Shown: positions 1 through 5,866 of the stretch, one piece after another
How the letters are laid out: each line of letters begins with the position of its first letter
How positions within the stretch are numbered: the first letter of the stretch is position 1
Assembly: GCA_043778415.1 (NCBI GenBank)
Contig: JAYWGG010000153.1
Location: forward strand, 1-6,166
Length of the DNA: 6,166 nucleotides
Direction of reading: 5' to 3'
DNA from: JAYUHK01 sp043778415
GTDB lineage: Bacteria; Bacteroidota; Bacteroidia; Chitinophagales; Saprospiraceae
The notes under the pieces: generated by a model
What the model saw: the letters and a program-made list of their open reading frames with translations, nothing else
Databases searched by the model: none
Told to the model about the DNA's origin: nothing
Translations under genes and position numbers: made by a program

Positions 1-914
1 TGATATACGTTTTTATTTTGGTCGTTCCGAGCAATCATTTCAGCCAAAAAACCAGTCAGAAATAATTGTGAGCCAAGAATAGTCGCCAATATTCCGAAGA
101 AAAAAAGCGGACGGTCGGCGATGCCCGTGATGTTGCCGAACAGCTTTTCGTAGCTCAAATAAAGCAAAATCAAAAAACCAAAAAAGAACGCCAGCAAGCC
201 CATCGTTCCAAAAAAGTGCATCGGACGTTTGCCAAATTTGCCTACAAAAGTTATCGAAAGTAAGTCCAAAGGTCCGTTGATGAAACGCTCCCAACCGAAT
301 TTTGTGACACCAAATTTTCGTGCTTGATGCTGCACTACTTTTTCGCCAATCTTCGTAAAGCCAGCCCACTTCGCAATCACAGGAATATATCTGTGCATTT
401 CACCATACACATCAATGCTTTTTGTGACAGCGTTTTTGTACGCTTTGAGTCCGCAATTAAAATCGTGGAGATAGATACCAGACATTTTTCGGGTCGCCCA
501 ATTATACAATTTGGTTGGAAGAGTTTTGGAAAGCGGGTCGTGGCGTTTTTGCTTCCAGCCCGATACGAGGTCGAAATTATCCTCTGTTATCATGCGGTAA
601 AGTTCAGGAATTTCTTCTGGCGAATCCTGCAAATCTGCGTCCATCGTAACGACCACATCGCCAGAGGCAATTTTAAATCCTTCGTTGAGGGCGGCGGACT
701 TTCCGTAATTTCTACGAAATTTTATGCCCCGAATATGCGAATTTGTGACAGCGAGTTGCTCCACCACAGCCCACGAACCGTCCTTGCTGCCGTCGTCCAC
801 CATGACGATTTCGTAGCTCAAATTATTGCTTTCCATAGTGCGCCGAATCCACGCCTCCAACTCGGGCAGCGACTCGACTTCGTTGTAAAGCGGTACGATG
901 ATTGATACTTGCAT
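1..914 (-). CDS. Family 2 glycosyltransferase, polyprenyl-phosphate (DPM1/GtrB-like) type, partial at C-terminus
   Basis: This gene starts at an ATG at 914 and stays open through base 1. That gives 304 complete codons, and the family's usual length suggests that only a short tail is missing. The N-terminal two thirds is a GT-A domain. Near residue 40 is the nucleotide-binding VDDGSKDGS, at 92-97 the metal-binding DADLQD, and further on SGWKQKRHDP (118-127), HDFNCGLKAY (150-159) and GEMHRYIP (171-178). Two hydrophobic segments follow at about 233-255 and 268-291, so the enzyme is probably held in the inner membrane with its catalytic domain in the cytoplasm. Known relatives transfer mannose, glucose or a similar sugar from a nucleotide donor to dolichyl or undecaprenyl phosphate; the sugar used here cannot be read from sequence. 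It is the last visible gene of the group, 99 bp after a DUF4199 gene, and a palindrome sits just before its start. No Shine-Dalgarno is seen. The family is certain; the substrate is not. Confidence 0.93.
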   Translation of the reverse strand, partial: MQVSIIVPLYNEVESLPELEAWIRRTMESNNLSYEIVMVDDGSKDGSWAVVEQLAVTNSHIRGIKFRRNYGKSAALNEGFKIASGDVVVTMDADLQDSPEEIPELYRMITEDNFDLVSGWKQKRHDPLSKTLPTKLYNWATRKMSGIYLHDFNCGLKAYKNAVTKSIDVYGEMHRYIPVIAKWAGFTKIGEKVVQHQARKFGVTKFGWERFINGPLDLLSITFVGKFGKRPMHFFGTMGLLAFFFGFLILLYLSYEKLFGNITGIADRPLFFFGILATILGSQLFLTGFLAEMIARNDQNKNVY

Positions 915-926
915 ATTTTTTTGTAC

Positions 927-949
927 AGCAAATATTTTAAATATTTGCT
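927..949. promoter_or_regulatory. Perfect 11-bp inverted repeat upstream of the glycosyltransferase; possible operator or leader hairpin
   Basis: AGCAAATATTT (927-937) and AAATATTTGCT (939-949) are exact reverse complements around a single T. The palindrome lies 12-35 bases upstream of the glycosyltransferase ATG at 914. The core AGCAAATAT occurs a third time on the minus strand at 994-986, 36 bases before the palindrome in the direction of transcription. The symmetry suits a dimeric DNA-binding protein, or a hairpin in the leader RNA. A terminator for the preceding gene is less likely, because no T-run follows on the minus strand. The structure is seen directly; a regulatory role is inferred. 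Confidence 0.4.
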
Positions 950-1013
950 AAATTGTGACATTTTATAAAAATAACTTTTGGAAATATATTTGCTCAAAAA
1001 TTTTTCACTTTTT

Positions 1014-1514
1014 TTATTTATTTTTCTGCATCACGCCTAATGCGACCAACGCCGACAACAAAAAGCCGCCGACCGCGCCTTGCGCCATACTCTGAACAAT
1101 CTGAAAATACGATAGTTTCGCGCCATTTTGCTCCAAATCATTGATGGCAGCTTGCCATTGCTGTTGAAGTTGGGGCGTATTGGCTTGCTGCGCCAATAAT
1201 TTGGCTTGTATTATCGCTTGCTGCTGTTGCAGTTCCAACAGTTGCGTGTCTATTGCACCAAATAAAACATAATAAAAATTGTAATAAAGCAAATTTGCAA
1301 CTAAAAAAGCAACAAAAGCAGCTTTCAGATAGTCTTTAAAATCGTCGGTAGATACGACATTCGCAGCAGCGTACATGGCAGCGACGTAAAAAATCATCGT
1401 CGCCCAAACTATGTATGGATTGACCAACAAATTTTTATTCGTAAAATAAAAAATAAGCAAATAAACAATGGTTGCGAAGCCCGCAAACAAGCCGTAGCGT
1501 ATGGATAAAATCAT
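1014..1514 (-). CDS. DUF4199-like four-helix membrane protein with a glutamine-rich loop
   Basis: This 166-residue protein starts at ATG 1514 and ends at TAA 1014-1016. Hydrophobic stretches at about residues 5-24, 33-52, 63-88 and 141-162 suggest four membrane helices. The layout matches the neighbouring DUF4199 protein: an N-terminal RYGLFAG resembling RYGLIGG, a short charged stretch (STDDFKDY, 55-62) before helix 3, and a long polar loop between helices 3 and 4. That loop (about 90-130) is unusual, with 14 glutamines in the 39 residues from 91 to 129, and could form a short coiled coil. If the N-terminus is cytoplasmic, the loop would face the periplasm. The gene begins 18 bp after the upstream paralogue and is probably co-transcribed with it. 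It is a divergent copy, so the assignment rests partly on position and topology. DUF4199 proteins are common in Bacteroidota and I know of no established function. Confidence 0.85.
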   Translation of the reverse strand: MILSIRYGLFAGFATIVYLLIFYFTNKNLLVNPYIVWATMIFYVAAMYAAANVVSTDDFKDYLKAAFVAFLVANLLYYNFYYVLFGAIDTQLLELQQQQAIIQAKLLAQQANTPQLQQQWQAAINDLEQNGAKLSYFQIVQSMAQGAVGGFLLSALVALGVMQKNK

Positions 1515-1515
1515 A

Positions 1516-1533
1516 TTATTTTAGACGCGTTCC
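1516..1533 (-). repeat. 18-bp repeat, copy 1 (GGAACGCGTCTAAAATAA on the minus strand)
   Basis: This copy fills almost the whole gap between the two DUF4199 genes, and its first base is the last base of the upstream gene's TAG stop. An identical 18-mer lies on the plus strand at 3429-3446, in the gap between meaB and the dihydroorotase-like gene. The two copies are therefore inverted to each other. By a rough count, an exact 18-base match within 6 kb is expected well under once in a thousand such windows by chance. The flanks do not match. The role is unknown. Confidence 0.6.
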
Positions 1534-2072
1534 TAATGAAACGGTGGATTTTTTTTCATAAAAATTGATAGTATCGCAGACAAAATGACTGCGAAAAACA
1601 ACGTCCCAACGACGCTCCAAAAAGCCATCATCGGAGGTGTCATCACCATACTGGTCATTGACATCGCTTGGTCTATTTGGTCGGTGGGCGTTCCTTGGTC
1701 TATCATTTTTTCGCGCGTAGTGTTCAGCATCGTGTCGATGAGGGTCGGCTCTATGAATTTGAAGAAAATAATCGCCCAAATGCCCGAAATAATCCCCATC
1801 ATAAGTCCCATAAAAGCTCCTAACCCAATACATTGTCCGCTCGTGATGTAGCCGCCTAACTCTCCGTCGCGGTAGGATTTTATAGCCACCACCAAGATAG
1901 CAACGTTGAGCGAAACCTGCCCCAGCGTCGAAATCCAAGTGCCTGTTTGTTTCGCAATATCCACCAAGCCTGACACGTGGAGCAGCAAATTCAGTACCAC
2001 CAATGCCAAGCCACCTATCAGACCGTAGCGAATCGCCGTTGGTCGCATCGAAATTTGTTCGTTATTTTCCAT
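1533..2072 (-). CDS. DUF4199 family membrane protein
   Basis: I place the start at ATG 2072, giving 179 residues and a TAG stop at 1533-1535. The frame stays open further upstream, but that would overlap the preceding gene's stop and add a polar tail before the family-typical beginning. Four hydrophobic helices are visible at about residues 15-34, 42-62, 75-105 and 148-172. The DUF4199 signature is clear: KSYRDGELGGYITSGQ runs from the end of helix 2 into helix 3, and FIEPTLIDTMLNTTREKM opens the polar loop between helices 3 and 4. The loop carries acidic and glutamine residues, followed by a methionine-rich run (MSMTSMVMTPPMM). The protein is expected in the inner membrane; the molecular role of the family is not known. 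The gene starts 44 bp after the dihydroorotase-like gene and is followed after 18 bp by a shorter paralogue, which suggests a local duplication. Confidence 0.9.
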   Translation of the reverse strand: MENNEQISMRPTAIRYGLIGGLALVVLNLLLHVSGLVDIAKQTGTWISTLGQVSLNVAILVVAIKSYRDGELGGYITSGQCIGLGAFMGLMMGIISGIWAIIFFKFIEPTLIDTMLNTTREKMIDQGTPTDQIDQAMSMTSMVMTPPMMAFWSVVGTLFFAVILSAILSIFMKKNPPFH

Positions 2073-2116
2073 AAAAATTGGTTTTAAAAAAGTTAAATAG
2101 TTTTTAGTTTTCACTC

Positions 2117-3364
2117 TCAACGAATGATTTTTAGGACTTTTCCCTGTAAATGTGCGCCAACAAATGGCGTATTTTTTGACTTGCTGCGAATGTCTTTTTC
2201 TTCAAAAATCCAGCTCGCATCAGGCTGAAAGACGGTCAAATTCGCTTTTTCGCCGACCGCTATTTTCAGTCGCGGTAAATGTAGCACTTCGCGTGGATTT
2301 TTTGACCATTTTTCGACCAATTTTTCCAAAGTCAGCGTATTTTTTAGATGCGTCCAACTCAACGCAAAAGCCGTTTCTAAACCAATCATACCAAAACTTG
2401 CATACGGAAACTCCAAATTCTTCTTTTCGTCTTCGAGCGGCGTATGATTGGAGCAAATAAAATCAATCGTACCGTCTTTTAGTCCTTCGTGCAGCGCGGC
2501 GCGGTCGCTCACATTCCGCAACGGCGGCAGTACTTTCAGGTTAGAATCAAAATCCGCAAGCGCAGCGTCGTCCAGCACCAAATTGGCTACCGCTACCGAG
2601 CAAGTTACTCTCAAACCGTCTTTTTTGGCAGCCCTAATTTGAGCCACCGCATCGGCAGTAGAAATATTCACAACGTGCAGCCGTGCGCCCGCGTACGCCA
2701 CTAACCGCAAGTCGCGTTGCAGCATCAGCTCCTCCGAAAGCGACGGAATCCCACGCAGCCCAAGCGACGTACTCGTCACGCCCTCGTGCATCTGTCCGCC
2801 TGCCGCCACGCTGCGGTCGTGTGGGTGGTTCATCACCAAACCATCAAACATCGTAGTGTATTGCAGCGCGCGCAGCAGCAATCCGCCGTCCTGAATCGGT
2901 TGGTTGCCGTCCGAAAAAGCTACTGCGCCAGCGTGGTGCATATCAAAAATTTCAGTCATATCCTTGCCCGCCGCGTTTTCCGAAATAGCTCCAATCGGCA
3001 GCACTTCGACCTGCGAAGTCGCCGTTTTATTTTTGATATACAACACTTCAGACTTGGAATGAACGACGGGAAATGTGTTGGGCTGCACCGCAATCCCCGT
3101 AAAACCGCCCGCCGCCGCCGCCTCACAGACTGAAATTAGGTCTTCTCTGTGTTCCTTGCCTGGGTCGTTGGCTTGCACGCCCACATCGAACCAACCTACC
3201 GAAACACAAGCGTGGTCGGCTTCCAAAATCTCTACACCGTCGGGCGCAGTCAAATCCTGTCCGATGGCTTCGATAACGTTATTTTGGATAAAAATATCCG
3301 TCCGCTCGCCGTTGTGTGGCGAGGCACTGTCTATGATTTTTATTTTTTTTAGTAAAATATTCAA
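2117..3364 (-). CDS. pyrC: Dihydroorotase-like amidohydrolase, probably catalytically inactive
   Basis: The whole length fits the dihydroorotase (class I, multifunctional-complex type) fold, 415 residues from a TTG at 3364. Family landmarks remain: NDPGKEHREDL near 67-77, PNT, SLGLRGIP (200-207), HVVNIST (230-236), NLKVLPPLR and the C-terminal SKSKNTPFVGAHLQGKV. The metal centre is mostly gone. The usual DxHxH is DVGVQ (60-64), the second His of the HxxHVST region is Asn233, and the DHAPH aspartate is Asn306 (SNHTP); the histidine in NHPHD (180) and the FSD aspartate (151) persist. I infer that it does not cyclise carbamoyl-aspartate and may instead have a structural or partner role, as inactive dihydroorotase paralogues do with aspartate transcarbamoylase in some bacteria. 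A true pyrC may lie elsewhere. No ATG is available in frame. An earlier TTG at 3397 is possible but overlaps a promoter box, while TTG 3364 yields MNILLKKIKIID, which fits the family's start. Two DUF4199 genes follow. Confidence 0.9.
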   Translation of the reverse strand: MNILLKKIKIIDSASPHNGERTDIFIQNNVIEAIGQDLTAPDGVEILEADHACVSVGWFDVGVQANDPGKEHREDLISVCEAAAAGGFTGIAVQPNTFPVVHSKSEVLYIKNKTATSQVEVLPIGAISENAAGKDMTEIFDMHHAGAVAFSDGNQPIQDGGLLLRALQYTTMFDGLVMNHPHDRSVAAGGQMHEGVTSTSLGLRGIPSLSEELMLQRDLRLVAYAGARLHVVNISTADAVAQIRAAKKDGLRVTCSVAVANLVLDDAALADFDSNLKVLPPLRNVSDRAALHEGLKDGTIDFICSNHTPLEDEKKNLEFPYASFGMIGLETAFALSWTHLKNTLTLEKLVEKWSKNPREVLHLPRLKIAVGEKANLTVFQPDASWIFEEKDIRSKSKNTPFVGAHLQGKVLKIIR

Positions 3365-3394
3365 CTGGAATAGTTTGGAGGAAAAAAATTTTGG

Positions 3395-3402
3395 CAAAGA
3401 TA
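3395..3402 (-). promoter_or_regulatory. Bacteroidota-type -7 promoter box (TATCTTTG) before the dihydroorotase-like gene
   Basis: The minus strand reads TATCTTTGCC here, an exact fit to the Bacteroidota -7 consensus TAnnTTTG. Transcription would begin several bases downstream, near 3388, leaving a leader of about 25 bases before TTG 3364. No clear TTG box lies at the usual distance further upstream, so the match is half of a promoter only. It suggests that the four downstream genes can be transcribed independently of mutA-meaB. Confidence 0.5.
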
Positions 3403-3428
3403 CATTTCTACGCTCAATTTTCCGCTAT

Positions 3429-3446
3429 GGAACGCGTCTAAAATAA
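3429..3446 (+). repeat. 18-bp repeat, copy 2 (GGAACGCGTCTAAAATAA)
   Basis: This is an exact copy, on the opposite strand, of the 18-mer at 1516-1533. It lies 5 bp beyond the end of meaB, upstream of the promoter box of the dihydroorotase-like gene. Both copies sit immediately after a stop codon on the minus strand and both contain the palindromic hexamer ACGCGT. The flanking sequence is unrelated, which suggests a short dispersed intergenic motif rather than duplicated genes. Confidence 0.6.
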
Positions 3447-3451
3447 ACTGC

Positions 3452-4453
3452 CTATTTATTTTGGAGAACAAACAACTGCGTTAATATTTCGGCGGCACGA
3501 AAAGACGACATTTTGCCCTCCAACACTTCATTTTCTACCTCCGAAAGCCGACTTTGTAAGGTCGTATTTTTGAAAAAAACATCTACAATCGCCGATTTCA
3601 GGCTTTCGTGAAGCCAATATTTTGCCTGCGACTGCCTTCTTGTCTGAAAATAGTTATTTTTTTGTGTAAATTGCTGATAGTCAAGGATTAAAGCCCAAAT
3701 ATCTGCGATTCCGAAGCCACTCAAAGCGGAGCAACACACTGCCTGCGGCAGCCAATTGTTTTCTTTGGGCGGAAAAAGATGCAACGCGTTGGCGTATGCG
3801 CGTTGGGCTTGCTTCGCCAGTTCTGCGTGGTCGCCGTCGGCTTTATTGACAGCTATCAAGTCCGCCATTTCCACGATTCCACGTTTGATGCCCTGCAATT
3901 CGTCGCCCGCGCCGGGCTGCAAGAGCAACAAAAAGAAGTCCGTCATAGACGCTACCGCCGTTTCGGACTGTCCCACGCCGACCGTTTCTATCAAAATCAC
4001 GTCAAATCCTGCCGCTTCGCAAAGTACGATAGTTTCGCGCGTTTTGCGAGCCACGCCGCCCAACGCCCCGCCCGCAGCCGTAGGGCGAATGTACGCATTG
4101 GGCTGCATCGTCAGGCGCGCCATTCGAGTTTTATCGCCCAAAATACTTCCCCGATTGATGGGGCTGGACGGGTCAATGGCTAACACGGCTATCTTTTTTC
4201 CGTCCTTGATTACTTGATTGCCGAAGGACTCTATGAAGCTACTTTTTCCTACGCCGGGCGTTCCCGAGATGCCGATTCGGATAGAATTGCCCGAGTGTGG
4301 GAGGCATTTTTCTATCACTTTTCCTGCCAGCGTCTGGTGGTCGGCGCGAGTGCTTTCTATCAAAGTTATGGCTTGGCTCAACGTATAGCGGTTGCTGGCG
4401 AGGATTTGAGCCGTAAATTCGTCCGCAGAAAGTTGTTTTTTAGGAAAAATCAT
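3452..4453 (-). CDS. meaB: Methylmalonyl-CoA mutase-associated GTPase MeaB (ArgK family G3E GTPase)
   Basis: MeaB is a cytoplasmic GTPase that binds methylmalonyl-CoA mutase, gates cofactor B12 loading and protects the enzyme from inactivation. The 333-residue protein has the full family signature: P-loop GTPGVGKS (64-71), LAIDPSSP (91-98), LGDKTRM (105-111), RPTAAGGALGGVARKTRE (123-140), the ETVGVGQSE switch region (156-164), LLQPGAGDELQGIKRGI (177-193), NKAD for guanine specificity (203-206) and CSALSG (241-246). The C-terminal 70 residues are helical and probably serve dimerisation. The length is normal for the family. Its ATG overlaps the mutA stop in ATGA (4450-4453), so translation is probably coupled and the two proteins made together, which fits its chaperone role. 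The gene ends with TAG at 3452-3454. Older annotations call this family ArgK, a kinase for periplasmic transport proteins; the direct link to mutA argues for MeaB here. Confidence 0.96.
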   Translation of the reverse strand: MIFPKKQLSADEFTAQILASNRYTLSQAITLIESTRADHQTLAGKVIEKCLPHSGNSIRIGISGTPGVGKSSFIESFGNQVIKDGKKIAVLAIDPSSPINRGSILGDKTRMARLTMQPNAYIRPTAAGGALGGVARKTRETIVLCEAAGFDVILIETVGVGQSETAVASMTDFFLLLLQPGAGDELQGIKRGIVEMADLIAVNKADGDHAELAKQAQRAYANALHLFPPKENNWLPQAVCCSALSGFGIADIWALILDYQQFTQKNNYFQTRRQSQAKYWLHESLKSAIVDVFFKNTTLQSRLSEVENEVLEGKMSSFRAAEILTQLFVLQNK

Positions 4454-5574
4454 GTCGGAAATTCGCTATTTTTTTGGAAAATCGCCCATGCCGAAGTCGC
4501 TATTTTTTCGGTCAGTTGTTCGATATAAAAACTGCCTGCCGACGGGTCTTTCACACGGTCGAGAAAGCTCTCCATTTTCAAAATATGCTGCACGTTGCGA
4601 GCGATGCGGCGGTCGAAAGCAGAGTTATCGCCCTGCTCGGCTGGTCGGACGGTCATTCGGTCAGCACCTCCGATTGCAGCAGCCATCGCCAGCGTGGTGG
4701 CTCGAATCCGATTGGAATTTTCTATTTCGTCGTAATTTTTTTCAAAAAAATGCACTTCTACGGGCGGTATTTCGGACAAAATAGCTCCGCCGTAAGCAGC
4801 CAAAATATTTCCCCACAGCAGACGCAGCGCGCGAAGTTTGGCGATTTCGAGGAAATAATTTATCCCAATACTCATCGAAAATTGGAGCAGTCGGTTGGCG
4901 GATTTTACGTCCCAGCCGAGATGGACAAGGTGCGATAGACACTGGTTTCCGTTGGTCAGTACATCAGCAAGTTGCCGGTCGGGACTCTTCAAGTCGAGTG
5001 TTGGAGAGTCGTTAGAAAGCGTTATTATCCGAAAATTGGGCAGATGCTCGGCTGCCCAAAAAAGTAAATCTGGATACTGCCAAAGCTGTTTTTCGCCAGA
5101 AAGCGGAAGCTGAAAACTTCCCTCTACTCGCCGCAGGCTGAGGTTTTTTTTCACCACCAAATCGTAAAAGTGTTGCAGTAATTTCGCAATTATTTTTACG
5201 TCCTCATTCGGAAAATAAATATGAACCGTGATGTATTCGAGCAACACATTTGCCAACAACGCCTCTAAATGGTTGGGATTGAAGTCTTTTTCTAACACCA
5301 ACCGGGGCGCATCTACGCCGCCCGCCAACGCGTCGAGCAGTTGCTGATTGGCGGCAATGATGTCGTTTTTGACAAAAATATCCTCTCCGATGTGCCAGCT
5401 GTGGAAAGGGTCGGAAAGCAAAAAAGTCCCCACAGAAGTCGTATCGAATGGGTCAATGGATTCGTTCTCCGTCAGTCGCCAGCCAAAATTTTGCTCGGGA
5501 TTTGTGCCTTTTCTGTCTTTTTCTACTCGCTCCCGCCAAGCAGTCGCAGTGTGCGATTCAAATTCGTTGAACAT
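4450..5574 (-). CDS. mutA: Methylmalonyl-CoA mutase small (beta) subunit, short form without cobalamin-binding domain
   Basis: The 374-residue protein starts at ATG 5574 and ends with TGA at 4450-4452. It matches only the TIM-barrel part of methylmalonyl-CoA mutase. Recognisable blocks are MSIGINYFLEIAKLRALRLLW (about 234-254), RATTLAMAAAIGGAD (291-305) and the closing ARNVQHILKMESF...DPSAGSFYIEQLT...AW (325-363). It stops directly after the barrel, so the C-terminal flavodoxin-like B12 domain present in full-length small subunits of about 600 residues is absent. Short forms are known in Bacteroidota. The histidine-bearing QSLHTN loop of catalytic subunits is replaced by DRMTVRP (305-311), as expected for the non-catalytic partner. 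It should pair with a large subunit (mutB/scpA) to interconvert methylmalonyl-CoA and succinyl-CoA; that gene is not in the window. meaB overlaps by 4 bp downstream. A 356-bp inverted-repeat element ends 12 bp upstream, and no promoter box was found in the intervening bases. Confidence 0.93.
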   Translation of the reverse strand: MFNEFESHTATAWRERVEKDRKGTNPEQNFGWRLTENESIDPFDTTSVGTFLLSDPFHSWHIGEDIFVKNDIIAANQQLLDALAGGVDAPRLVLEKDFNPNHLEALLANVLLEYITVHIYFPNEDVKIIAKLLQHFYDLVVKKNLSLRRVEGSFQLPLSGEKQLWQYPDLLFWAAEHLPNFRIITLSNDSPTLDLKSPDRQLADVLTNGNQCLSHLVHLGWDVKSANRLLQFSMSIGINYFLEIAKLRALRLLWGNILAAYGGAILSEIPPVEVHFFEKNYDEIENSNRIRATTLAMAAAIGGADRMTVRPAEQGDNSAFDRRIARNVQHILKMESFLDRVKDPSAGSFYIEQLTEKIATSAWAIFQKNSEFPT

Positions 5575-5629
5575 TATTTTTTTACTTAAGTGATGTTACG
5601 CAAGGATTTTAAATTGACTCATTTAAGTT

Positions 5630-5637
5630 TAGCTTTG
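5630..5637 (+). promoter_or_regulatory. Plus-strand match to the -7 box (TAGCTTTG), weak
   Basis: TAGCTTTG matches TAnnTTTG and points away from mutA, into the repeat element. The nearest upstream TTG (5614-5616) is only 13 bases away, shorter than the usual spacing, and no plus-strand gene follows. It may be fortuitous. Confidence 0.15.
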
Positions 5638-5682
5638 TAGCTATTTACTTGGTTTTTGTCACTTTTTTTATCCCCAACCCGA

Positions 5683-5701
5683 CCTTCCCCAAAGGGGAAG
5701 G
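5683..5701. repeat. C/G-rich hairpin CCTTCCCC-AAA-GGGGAAGG
   Basis: An exact 8-bp stem around a three-base loop lies inside the larger element and stands out from its A/T-rich surroundings. The wider phrase, CCCCAACCCGACCTTCCCC then AAAGGGGAAGGAG, resembles short C-rich/G-rich dispersed repeats often met between genes in Bacteroidota. No T-run follows on either strand, so a classical terminator is not supported. Confidence 0.45.
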
Positions 5702-5729
5702 AGAAGAGAAAAGTAACCAAAAAAATCAA

Positions 5730-5866
5730 GTGCTCTGTATAAATTCTAAATTTTTTGCTAAAAACTCCGTCGGCGCGAAAAAAAACTCATCGGCTTCGCC
5801 AGACTCAAACAATTTTTCGCTTCATCCGACTACATTTTTGCAAAAACTTGAATTTATACAAGGCAC
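5730..5866. repeat. Imperfect 137-bp palindrome nested in the element
   Basis: The ends GTGCTCTGTATAAATTC (5730-5746) and the reverse complement of 5850-5866 (GTGCCTTGTATAAATTC) match at 15 of 17 bases. Complementarity continues inward with small gaps: TTTTTGC then AAAAA, then GTCGG (5769-5773 with 5826-5830), then GCGAAAAA (5775-5782 with 5813-5820). The centre holds GGCTTCGCC (5792-5800), which can form a small stem. Transcribed from either strand, this would fold into one long irregular hairpin. Confidence 0.5.

Noticed and set aside
324..905. A 193-codon plus-strand open frame
   Set aside because: It is antisense to the glycosyltransferase, whose catalytic motifs are unmistakable in the minus-strand frame, and its translation shows no family features.
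302..960. TTGTGACA four times on the plus strand (near 302, 422, 743 and 953)
   Set aside because: Three of the four are the same in-frame Val-Thr codons (GTC ACA) in the glycosyltransferase, spacing is irregular, and only one lies outside the gene, so codon choice is the simpler explanation.
996..1008. AAAAATTTTT-type stem after the second DUF4199 gene, as a terminator
   Set aside because: It is a short A/T palindrome without a loop or G/C stem, expected by chance in this composition.
1516..1938. A 140-codon minus-strand frame overlapping the first DUF4199 gene
   Set aside because: It is an alternative frame of the DUF4199 gene, rich in Arg, His and Asp, with no hydrophobic helices or known motifs.
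3440..3462. Hairpin AAAATAAA / TTTATTTT around the meaB stop, as a terminator
   Set aside because: The stem is only A-T pairs, overlaps the stop codon, and has no proper T-run after it on the minus strand. It is too weak to call.
3452..4453. Annotation of the GTPase as ArgK, a kinase of arginine/ornithine transport proteins
   Set aside because: The motifs fit MeaB, and the 4-bp overlap with mutA places it with methylmalonyl-CoA mutase; nothing in the window concerns amino acid transport.
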